Position numbers and translations under genes: made by a program. Shown piece after piece: positions 51,601-57,139 of a stretch of DNA of 57,139 nucleotides. Position 1 is the first letter of the stretch. The number at the start of each line of letters is the position of its first letter. Under the pieces are notes generated by a model. That model worked only from the letters and a program-made list of their open reading frames with translations, was not told the DNA's origin and made no database searches. The stretch covers positions 1-57,139 of the forward strand of contig JALESO010000044.1 in assembly GCA_022781925.1 (NCBI GenBank). Reading direction: 5' to 3'. Source of the stretch: Lachnospiraceae bacterium (GTDB lineage: Bacteria > Bacillota > Clostridia > Lachnospirales > Lachnospiraceae).

Positions 51601-52749
51601 GTAAACCGTTCCGTCTGTCCAGTCAGCATCCCACGCCTGTCCGTCACCGTTTCCGTTGAAGGAGTTCAGGTTGTTGTAGCACTCGTTGTACTGGAATACG
51701 GAATCTTTACATTTCCATGGCCAGATACCTGCTGCCACGCGCTGTGCGCCGGTTGCGGAATAATCGGTGGTATTCATCTGACGGGAGCAGTCCTCAGCTA
51801 CATTGTACTGAACCAGCGGTTTGTCTGCATACATGGTTGTGATGGCATCGCCGCCGGCGCCCTTGATGTAGTTGTTCTGGATCACCACGTTTGTGGAACC
51901 GTATTTCTCTGCGATCTCATCCGAAATCTTTGCGCTGGTAAACTGGGACCATGCATAAGTATAAGCTGCTGCGATACCCCAGCGGTTTGTGGTCTCCACA
52001 CGGCAGTTTTCGATCACAAGATCATCGAATTTGGAAATACCGGTTGCGCTCTCATTCTCCGGTTTCTCTACGATGAAGTAGATACCGCCGTTTGCCATAT
52101 GTTTGTTGTATACATTTCCGTCTACATCATGTACATACAGATCATCCAGAACGATGTGGTTGATGGTTCCTTTGTTCTGAGCCACACCGGCCACACCGGT
52201 TCTGTCCATAACGTTAAAGTCGTTGTATGCTTTGCCGTCATCGTCGCCTTCCTGTCTGTCGTTGGTCAGCTCCAGGCCGCGTACTTCGATGTACTCTACA
52301 TCTTCCAGTAAAATGGTGGAAGATACATTACCCTGATATTTGTGCCAGGTGTTGTCCAGACGGTTGCCGTAATCCTGATACCATACACCTTTGCCGTTTG
52401 CGTTGATCTGCGGTCTGTCGCCCTCTCCGTATGTGGAGATCTCGATGGGTGCCTCAGCACTTCCGCTTCCTTTTACATGAATATACTGATCATCAAATAC
52501 AGATCCTTTTTCCAGAAGAACTTTATCTCCCGGCTGTAAGGTGATGTCATTGATCTTATCCAGAGACTTAAATGCTTTTTTCTCGGATGTACCATCATTT
52601 GCATCATCACCGTTTTCAGAACTTACATAATAAGTAGTTCCCTGCTGCTGTGCTTCTTCTGCAAACACTGCATATGCCGGCATGGTTCCCATGACAGTAA
52701 CACCGGTCAGCACCATTGCAAGTAATTTGCTCGCCCAAGTTTTTTTCAT
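48694..52749 (-). CDS. Secreted right-handed beta-helix protein, possible GH136-like glycosidase, with FN3 and aromatic repeats
   Basis: 1351 residues from ATG 52749 (GAGGAGG upstream; the in-frame start at 52824 is rejected). Signal peptide about 1-31 (ends YAVFAE). A parallel beta-helix fills about residues 35-610: repeated short beta coils such as VVIQNNYIKGAGGD and TTFRYNISQNEL. D369, D374 and D376 lie in DGQAWDADW; D369/D376 have the seven-residue spacing I recall for the catalytic pair of GH136 lacto-N-biosidase, so a glycosidase role on mucin or milk-type glycans is possible. Then small beta domains, an NPCBM-like or discoidin-like region, two fibronectin type III domains (SAVISWEEALDNVGVVGYNVYV and its near copy) and about nine 22-residue GWWYV repeats. 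Cotranscribed with the foldase-like gene 93 bases upstream. Confidence 0.8.
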   Translation of the reverse strand: MKKTWASKLLAMVLTGVTVMGTMPAYAVFAEEAQQQGTTYYVSSENGDDANDGTSEKKAFKSLDKINDITLQPGDKVLLEKGSVFDDQYIHVKGSGSAEAPIEISTYGEGDRPQINANGKGVWYQDYGNRLDNTWHKYQGNVSSTILLEDVEYIEVRGLELTNDRQEGDDDGKAYNDFNVMDRTGVAGVAQNKGTINHIVLDDLYVHDVDGNVYNKHMANGGIYFIVEKPENESATGISKFDDLVIENCRVETTNRWGIAAAYTYAWSQFTSAKISDEIAEKYGSTNVVIQNNYIKGAGGDAITTMYADKPLVQYNVAEDCSRQMNTTDYSATGAQRVAAGIWPWKCKDSVFQYNECYNNLNSFNGNGDGQAWDADWTDGTVYQYNYSHGNSAGAIMFCGEQAMNTTFRYNISQNELRGPLDVPGNPDAHIYNNTFYINENVSSIFYRTGGNAVIENNIFYYDGKTPLSQNWYPNGNLQYDNNLYYNFANTPSGDQNAIAVKAGTKVLEDAGSGPAKAVNATAIKHEDPSEETAFDGYKLAEDSPAINAGKQITDLNGYELEHDFFGHELTAIPEIGAAESDSVSVAVASRVYTVTEDSISGLSRRTTVDTLLENLIYDDAAEVKVLSGEDELTGSDIVKGGDRVIVSYGEKSREYTIAASSDNELKETVYMVSGKTIDIPSTEKNPTTVSAVKQNVGVNATATVNVLKEDEVLANTDTIADGMTLRITAEDGTVNDYTIAVKNDYHWVADYVNAQQGNVWFGQIKNNSADTWKNMTTYDPDWPNWQVNTYYGPGVDAPNHASANNTQYHGLVSAPPKTDIYTAMAYRVPKSGVISINIKDDEPYLRQNGNSGGSTTISLMHNDTELQSVELSVSRQKGDWSSVDALEVKAGDYIRVVAKSNDNPSRPSVHITPMISYVDQAVEDTVAPETPDYVTVTDVAEYSAVISWEEALDNVGVVGYNVYVNDEKVNDEPIADTSYTLEGLTDGTAYSVTVTAVDAAGLESEASQAVEFTTVETDREAPSAPANVTAGDITRTGAAISWDASTDNVGVAGYDIYVNGKKVNEELVQETAYTLADLTQDTAYEVTVYALDEKGNRSEAGMVSFKTVKAYDDGLANEAAEDGNWYYYLNDKVAEDFNGLAENAYGWWYVENGKVDFTFNGFSANEAGVWKVEAGKVNFDYTGLALSDDQWYMVQNGHIDFQYDGLAANEYGWWKVTEGQVDFDFNGLAQNEYGWFAVQGGRVNFECNGLVQNEYGWWYVSGGKVDFTFTGLAANEYGWWKITNGQVDFGFNGLAQNENGWWYVAGGKIDFAYTGLASNENGWWYVRNGKVDFDFSDDLLINGKIYRVIR
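48730..49400 (-). repeat. 66-bp tandem repeats coding 22-residue aromatic modules (beta-helix protein)
   Basis: About nine to ten units such as NGLAENAYGWWYVENGKVDF. Same module family as in the GH101 protein but individually diverged. Confidence 0.8.
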
Positions 52750-52842
52750 TGTCTTCCTCCTCTTTTTTATATGGTTGTAATCACTGATATCCAAAAGTTT
52801 TTTCTTGCAGAATATTCCGCACATCCCCCATACGTCAGCTTC

Positions 52843-53604
52843 TTACAACTGTTTCAAAGTAAACTGAGATAACTGGTCCATATCTCCGTCTGCTTCTGCA
52901 ACCTCTGCTTTCTGCTCTGTCAGCTCCTGGTAACGATTTCTGCGCATCTCATCGATGACTGCCGCCCGCGCTTCTGACAGATCTGCTTTTCTCGCATCCT
53001 CTCCGACGATCCAGTCACGGGTGTTGTAGTAAGCCTCAATCTCTTCTTCCGTCAGACCCATGCCCTCATTCGCCTCATCCAGAATGTATTTTTCCTCTAT
53101 CATGCTCAGTTCATATTCCTGATACAGATCCAGTGTGTACTCTTTCAGTCCGTAAACTGCCTCGCCACGGGTCACTTTCTCACTCCGCTGCGCATTTTCC
53201 TGCTCCATCCGCTGCTTCATTCCTTCAAAAGTCGCATCCTGGATATAACCTTTTTCTTTTGCGATATCATATACCGCATGAATGTATTTCAACTGTTCCA
53301 CGGTGCACTCCGTCAGGATCTCATATCCCGTCTGGCCATCCTCATACGTCTCTGTCCAGACCGTATCCTCCGTGACATCCGGCTTCTGTCCCTTCAGCTC
53401 CATCTTCGTATCATATCTGACACTTTTCATGCACTGCAGATATTCTTCCTCGCTGATGGACACTCCTGAGATCGTCAGCGAAAATGCCGATTCTGATCTT
53501 GCAGCGTTCCGGCTGTGAACCGCCCAGATACCGCCGCACACAGCACCAATGAGAACCACCAGCAGGATCACCGGTAAAAGGCGCCGTTTCTTACTTTTCT
53601 TCAT
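52843..53604 (-). CDS. Membrane-anchored SurA/PrsA-like foldase without PPIase domain
   Basis: 253 residues. Basic N terminus and one membrane segment (about 9-30, LLPVILLVVLIGAVCGGIWAV) anchor the protein outside the cell. The rest is helical, with an N-terminal SurA-like segment (ISGVSISEEEYLQCMKSVRYD) and a C-terminal helical arm (EARAAVIDEMRRNRYQELTEQKAEVAEA). No parvulin domain is present, so it could act as a holding chaperone. It precedes the 1351-residue beta-helix protein in the same transcript, which suggests it helps fold or export that protein. AGGAG stands ten bases before ATG 53604. Confidence 0.65.
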   Translation of the reverse strand: MKKSKKRRLLPVILLVVLIGAVCGGIWAVHSRNAARSESAFSLTISGVSISEEEYLQCMKSVRYDTKMELKGQKPDVTEDTVWTETYEDGQTGYEILTECTVEQLKYIHAVYDIAKEKGYIQDATFEGMKQRMEQENAQRSEKVTRGEAVYGLKEYTLDLYQEYELSMIEEKYILDEANEGMGLTEEEIEAYYNTRDWIVGEDARKADLSEARAAVIDEMRRNRYQELTEQKAEVAEADGDMDQLSQFTLKQL

Positions 53605-53815
53605 ATTTCATATGCTCCTGTGACATGTACTGTCAAAAAATTGCTTCATGACTCAAAATTCCCATGCCGGAGAAGGCACGGGAATTTGAAGTTATACACT
53701 GTTAAAAAGGGAAAAGAGTTTTTTATCATAATCATTGTATCGTTTTTATCCGGAAAAAACTTGCAGTTTTAAACCTCTTTACCACTTCTTTTTATATAAT
53801 TCGGAACATTCAAAA
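53605..53815 (-). promoter_or_regulatory. Promoter and leader of the foldase/beta-helix operon
   Basis: Minus strand order: activator-like box (53813-53788), -10 TACAAT (53739-53734), then a 13-bp hairpin (53656-53687, AAATTCCCATGCC with GGCACGGGAATTT) close to the start. Homologous to the GH101 promoter; hairpin arms differ by paired changes (for example A-T to G-C), supporting a conserved RNA stem. Confidence 0.7.
53788..53813 (-). promoter_or_regulatory. Activator-like box, copy B
   Basis: Same 26-bp element as at 48656-48681 with one difference; 49 bases upstream of the -10 in both places. Confidence 0.7.
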
Positions 53816-53820
53816 AAATC

Positions 53821-53850
53821 AGGACAGACCTACAAAAATAAGTCTGCCCT
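53821..53850 (-). terminator. Terminator of the MATE operon
   Basis: AGGACAGAC and GTCTGCCCT arms (one G-U) followed on the minus strand by GATTTTTTTG. Confidence 0.85.
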
Positions 53851-53910
53851 ATCATTTTTCTTCTGTTTATTTCCATATTTTTAACAACTATATACTGATT
53901 GTTGCAGCTT

Positions 53911-55263
53911 TTATTTTTTACCAAGGCGCCGGTATACCGTCACGTACATGGTGATAAAACATGCCAGACCGCCGATGGCATTGGAGATCGGTTCCGCCAG
54001 AAACACACCGTGCACACCAAAGCCAAACACCCCCGGAAGCAGCAATGTCAACGGCACCACAATAATGATTTTCCGGAAAATCGAGAAAAACATGGCATGA
54101 TGCGACTTGCCAAGTGCCGTAAATGTAGACTGTCCGCAAAACTGAAATGCCATGAAAAAGAATCCAAAGAAATACAGATGCATGGAGGGGATTCCAAGAG
54201 CCAGCGTCTCTCCGCTGCCGCCGAACATCCGGATAAAAGCGCCCGGAATCGCGGAAACCAGTCCCCAGACCGCCAGCGTATAGAGAATGGTCACCCATGC
54301 CATGCTACGGATCGTCTTTTTCACACGCTCATACTCCCGCGCACCGTAATTGTAGCCCAGCACCGGCTGGCTTGCGCTGGTAAATCCCTGCACCGGCAGG
54401 GAAATGATCTCCCGCACGGAATTGATGATGGTCATAATGCCGACGTACACATCCCCGCCGTGAGTCTGCAACGTGGCATTGCACACCATCTGCACCGTAG
54501 AGTTGGTGACGGACATGGTAAACCCTGCCAGTCCAAGCCCCAGGATCTTCTTCACCCGAACAGCCTGCAGATGCATGGAACGCCGCCGGATGCGGATCAG
54601 CGCTTTGCTGCCCGTCAGGAACCGTACCGTCCACACAGCCGCTGCCGCCTGGGAGATCACGGTTGCAATGGCAGCTCCCCGCACACCAAGATCCAGTCGA
54701 AAGATAAAGATCGGATCCAGGGCGATATTCAGCACCGCACCGATCACCGTCGTACACATTCCGATCTTTGCAAATCCCTGTGCATTGATAAAGTTGTTCA
54801 ATCCGAGACCGAACATGACAAAGATCGTACCGAAGAGATAGATCGTAATATACTGCTGTGCATAGGGAAGCGTCACTTCACTGGCTCCCAGAAGCAGCAG
54901 AAGCGGCCGCTGAAACACCAGTCCTGCAATGGTCAGTATCACTGCAAAAATCAGAAACAGCACCACGCAGTTGCCAAGGATTTCCTCTGCCTCCACATCG
55001 TTTTTCTTTCCGCGTTCAATGGAAAACAGCGGCGCGCCGCCCATTCCCACCAGGTTGGCAAACGCAATGATCATCGTGATCATCGGCAGACACACACCGA
55101 CACCGGTCAGGGCATCCATGGAATCTCCGCCGATACGTCCGATAAACATCCGGTCAACCACATTGTAAAGAACGTTCATCAGCTGGGCCAGCGTCATCGG
55201 AATCGCCAGACGCAGCAATGTCTTCATAATACTTCCCTTTGAAAAATCTCCATTCTGAGTCAT
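53911..55263 (-). CDS. MATE-family multidrug/cation efflux transporter
   Basis: 450 residues, twelve membrane segments in two similar halves. N-terminal half: LAIPMTLAQLMNVLYNVVDRMFIGRIGG; loop GLGLNNFINAQGFAKIGM; DPIFIFRLDLGVRGAAIATVIS. The second half has GFTSASQPVLGYNYGARE. Typical of NorM/DinF-type sodium or proton driven exporters of cationic drugs and related compounds. Third gene of the operon histidine phosphatase, GNAT, MATE, starting 17 bases after the GNAT stop. Confidence 0.9.
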   Translation of the reverse strand: MTQNGDFSKGSIMKTLLRLAIPMTLAQLMNVLYNVVDRMFIGRIGGDSMDALTGVGVCLPMITMIIAFANLVGMGGAPLFSIERGKKNDVEAEEILGNCVVLFLIFAVILTIAGLVFQRPLLLLLGASEVTLPYAQQYITIYLFGTIFVMFGLGLNNFINAQGFAKIGMCTTVIGAVLNIALDPIFIFRLDLGVRGAAIATVISQAAAAVWTVRFLTGSKALIRIRRRSMHLQAVRVKKILGLGLAGFTMSVTNSTVQMVCNATLQTHGGDVYVGIMTIINSVREIISLPVQGFTSASQPVLGYNYGAREYERVKKTIRSMAWVTILYTLAVWGLVSAIPGAFIRMFGGSGETLALGIPSMHLYFFGFFFMAFQFCGQSTFTALGKSHHAMFFSIFRKIIIVVPLTLLLPGVFGFGVHGVFLAEPISNAIGGLACFITMYVTVYRRLGKK

Positions 55264-55280
55264 TGATTACCTGCCTTTAT

Positions 55281-55739
55281 TTAATGTCCACAGTTGCAGC
55301 ATTTGTGGATATTGCCCGCCTGCAGCTGCATCGGCTGCCACTGTCTGCCATCCTTTTCATACCAGATTCCGGTCTCCGTAAATCCGACTTCCTGAAACAG
55401 GGCTTCCGCTCCTTGCAGCACATCCGCCTCAATGGTCTGTGCTCCGGACATCATCGCCTTGTCGATGAGCAGCCGCACAATAAAATCACCATATTTTTTC
55501 CGTCGAAACTCCGGAAGCACTGCCACTTCCTGAATCCGGTAACTCTCACCATCAAAAGCAATTCCTCCGGTCGCCACCGGTGCATCCCCTTCATATGCAA
55601 GGGCATACATGCAGAAAGCCTCCGGCTCTGCCTCGATCTTCAGCCCACATTCCTGTTCCAGTACCCGGCTGCGGATATCCGCCACCTGCCGTGTCTGCTC
55701 ATTTTTTTCACTCCCACTTACCAATTTCCCGAATACCAT
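55281..55739 (-). CDS. GNAT-family N-acetyltransferase with C-terminal CCNCGH
   Basis: 152 residues. GNAT core: PVATGGIAFDGESYRIQEVAVLPEFRRKKYGDFIVRLLIDKA, with the acetyl-CoA binding RRKKYG segment, then ALFQEVGFTETG. The protein ends KCCNCGH, a short metal-binding-like tail. The substrate is not deducible. The start overlaps the phosphatase gene by 32 bases, which implies coupling. Confidence 0.8.
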   Translation of the reverse strand: MVFGKLVSGSEKNEQTRQVADIRSRVLEQECGLKIEAEPEAFCMYALAYEGDAPVATGGIAFDGESYRIQEVAVLPEFRRKKYGDFIVRLLIDKAMMSGAQTIEADVLQGAEALFQEVGFTETGIWYEKDGRQWQPMQLQAGNIHKCCNCGH

Positions 55740-56361
55740 AAGTATATCCCCCTTCTTCTGTCGTCTCTGTCAAGATTCCGCATCCGTTGGTAATCTGCCA
55801 TTCATAAAAAGATTTCTCCGGTCTGCCATACCGTTCCAGTACCGACATAATTGTACCACCATGACACACAATTGCAATCCGCTGTGCACCTTTTTTCCGC
55901 GCGTCACGGACACACTGCTCATATGCCCTGCAGCACCGACGGCGAAAATCTGCTCCGCTCTCGCCCTTTGGAACCGTCATCTGCCCGCCGCTGTCGATCC
56001 ATGCCTGATATGCCGGATTTTCTTTCAATTCCTCATAATTCTTATATTCAAACTCTCCGAAATCCGTTTCCTGAAGTCCCTCCTGGACATGTAATACCTG
56101 CCCCGGAAATAAAATCTCTGCTGTCTCCCGGCAGCGCAGCATCGGACTGCAATATACAAGATCCGGCAGAAATTCCCCGGCATGATACCATTCCTCCGGC
56201 TTCTTTGCACCTTCTATTTTCACGCACAGATCCTGCATCAGAACCTGCTTCTTTTGCAAACATAATTTTGCCTCATCCGTCAGACCTTCGTCTGTTCTCC
56301 CCACATAACGCCGCTGTACATTCCCCGGCGTCTGCCCGTGACGAATCCATAAAATCTGCAT
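55708..56361 (-). CDS. Histidine phosphatase (phosphoglycerate-mutase-like)
   Basis: 217 residues from ATG 56361 (GGGGGG upstream; a longer start at 56424 lacks a site). Catalytic RHG motif at the N terminus (ILWIRHGQTPGN), Arg and Glu in YCSPMLRCRETAEIL and ETDFGEFE, and the late His in RIAIVCHGGTIMSVL. This is the CobC/GpmB-type set; the exact phosphoester (a metabolite such as alpha-ribazole phosphate or another) cannot be told. First gene of a three-gene operon. Its promoter region overlaps that of the divergent HAD gene. Confidence 0.88.
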   Translation of the reverse strand: MQILWIRHGQTPGNVQRRYVGRTDEGLTDEAKLCLQKKQVLMQDLCVKIEGAKKPEEWYHAGEFLPDLVYCSPMLRCRETAEILFPGQVLHVQEGLQETDFGEFEYKNYEELKENPAYQAWIDSGGQMTVPKGESGADFRRRCCRAYEQCVRDARKKGAQRIAIVCHGGTIMSVLERYGRPEKSFYEWQITNGCGILTETTEEGGYTYGIREIGKWE

Positions 56362-56412
56362 GTTTGTCGCCCCCCTGTTATTTTCGTTAAGTATAACACA
56401 TTTACAACGTTT

Positions 56413-56441
56413 TTGACGAAACAACCTTTTTCTGCTAGAAT
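56413..56441 (+). promoter_or_regulatory. Sigma-A promoter of the HAD phosphatase gene
   Basis: TTGACG, 17 bases, TAGAAT; start near 56448. A minus-strand TATACT box just to the left probably serves the histidine-phosphatase operon. Confidence 0.65.
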
Positions 56442-56514
56442 GGCATCGATATCAAGCGAATACCCGCTATTCACATTTACTATATTGGTTAAACTGACAT
56501 AGGAGGAATTTGAA

Positions 56515-57139
56515 ATGTCAACACGAAATACAGCCATTTTTGATCTGGACGGAACTTTGCTGAATAGTTTACAGGATCTGACGAACAGTGTTAATTACTG
56601 CATGAAAAAATACGGTGGTCCATCCTATACCAGTGAAGAGATTCGGGAAAAGGTTGGAAATGGAATTTATGTATTAATAGAAAAATCGCTGCCACAGGGA
56701 CGCAGCAATCCAAATTATGATGCCTGTATGGAAGAATTTCCGGTTCATTACAAGGCACATATGCTGGACAATACGAAACCTTATGAGGGGGTACTGGATG
56801 CACTTCACAGTCTCAAGGAACAGGGATATCATCTCGCTATTGTTTCAAATAAATTTGATGCGGCAGTAAAAAAGCTGCGGCAGGATTTTTTTGATGATGT
56901 TATCCCGGTTGCTATCGGAGAATCACCGTCAATTCGTAAAAAACCGGCTCCGGATACTGTTTTTCAGGCAATGCGTGAACTGGATGTGAAACCGGAAAAC
57001 TGTATTTATATTGGGGATTCGGAAGTAGATATCCAGACTGCCGCAAATGCCGGCATTCCGTGCATCAGCGTAAACTGGGGCTTCAAATCGACAGAATTTT
57101 TAAAAGAAAATGGTGCAACACAAATTGTATCCACACCAA
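56515..57139 (+). CDS. HAD-superfamily phosphatase (phosphoglycolate-phosphatase-like), cut at right edge
   Basis: 208 residues are visible; the C terminus is outside. AGGAGG before ATG 56515. HAD motif I FDLDGTLLNS at residues 9-18, motif II LAIVSNK, motif III Lys in RKKPAPDTV and motif IV IYIGDSEVDIQTAANAG. The helical cap between motifs I and II fits the HAD-IA phosphoglycolate phosphatase or pyrophosphatase group. It hydrolyses a small phosphoester in the cytosol; the exact substrate is unknown. Confidence 0.88.
   Translation, partial: MSTRNTAIFDLDGTLLNSLQDLTNSVNYCMKKYGGPSYTSEEIREKVGNGIYVLIEKSLPQGRSNPNYDACMEEFPVHYKAHMLDNTKPYEGVLDALHSLKEQGYHLAIVSNKFDAAVKKLRQDFFDDVIPVAIGESPSIRKKPAPDTVFQAMRELDVKPENCIYIGDSEVDIQTAANAGIPCISVNWGFKSTEFLKENGATQIVSTP

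Noticed and set aside
53899..55242. Long 447-codon open frame opposite the MATE gene
   Set aside because: It is a reverse-strand shadow of the transporter, rich in His/Gln/Arg as expected for antisense of a membrane protein, with no ribosome site.

Overview
The window reads as chromosomal DNA of an anaerobic, gut-type Firmicute of the Lachnospiraceae/Clostridia kind. The reasons are the strong AGGAGG ribosome binding sites, the many ferredoxin-type and flavin enzymes, an [FeFe]-hydrogenase-like protein, an Etf-linked lactate-dehydrogenase-type operon, an ECF-transporter S component, and very large secreted mucin-type glycosidases ending in 22-residue aromatic repeats. The species cannot be read from the sequence. 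I found no rRNA, tRNA, CRISPR array, prophage or intact insertion sequence.

Region by region. Positions 1-2.8 kb hold an ECF sigma/anti-sigma pair (anti-sigma cut by the left edge) and an AAA-ATPase/nuclease-like protein. 3.0-8.8 kb is a catabolic unit: a minus-strand operon of an NMO/FabK-fold flavin reductase, a phloretin/DAPG-hydrolase-family C-C hydrolase, a 2[4Fe-4S] ferredoxin and an AprA/fumarate-reductase-type flavoprotein, with a divergent PucR-type regulator. 8.8-13.7 kb holds a lipoprotein with an extreme Asp/Tyr tail, a DUF3137-like membrane protein and a MalT-like LuxR regulator. 14.0-17.5 kb is an etfB-etfA-FAD dehydrogenase operon arranged like the electron-confurcating lactate dehydrogenase LctBCD, with a clear sigma-A promoter and a GntR-type operator. 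17.9-25.5 kb is a second catabolic operon: ferredoxin, AprA-like flavoprotein, [FeFe]-hydrogenase-like protein with a degenerate [2Fe-2S] domain, and CocE-type hydrolase. Its divergent PucR-type regulator is frameshifted at a T-run. 25.6-28.9 kb holds a FadR-type GntR, an ECF S component, a PF04909-type amidohydrolase and a TRIC-like channel. 29.2-33.4 kb is a third unit: a second DAPG-hydrolase-family enzyme and a GntP permease behind a textbook sigma-54 promoter, with a divergent PAS/AAA+ sigma-54 activator and three matching upstream operators. 33.5-41.9 kb is accessory and housekeeping: a HipA-like kinase/HTH module flanked by related hairpins, a second ECF sigma/anti-sigma pair, a flippase-like protein, a D-2-hydroxyacid dehydrogenase, an OFA-type MFS transporter and an AraC regulator. 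42.0-53.6 kb encodes a GH101 endo-alpha-N-acetylgalactosaminidase, a beta-helix surface protein and a foldase-like partner under matching promoters. 53.9-57.1 kb holds a MATE exporter, a GNAT, a histidine phosphatase and a HAD phosphatase cut by the right edge.

How it may work together (inference): about 30 kb (3-33 kb) looks like a modular island for anaerobic breakdown of a plant-derived or other aromatic compound. Hydrolases open the substrate (CocE-type ester cleavage, two Zn-dependent C-C hydrolases). Flavin enzymes reduce unsaturated intermediates with electrons from dedicated ferredoxins. The Etf/dehydrogenase and hydrogenase-like proteins balance ferredoxin, NADH and hydrogen. Each unit has its own regulator (two PucR, one sigma-54 activator, one GntR). 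The identity of the substrate is not shown by the sequence.
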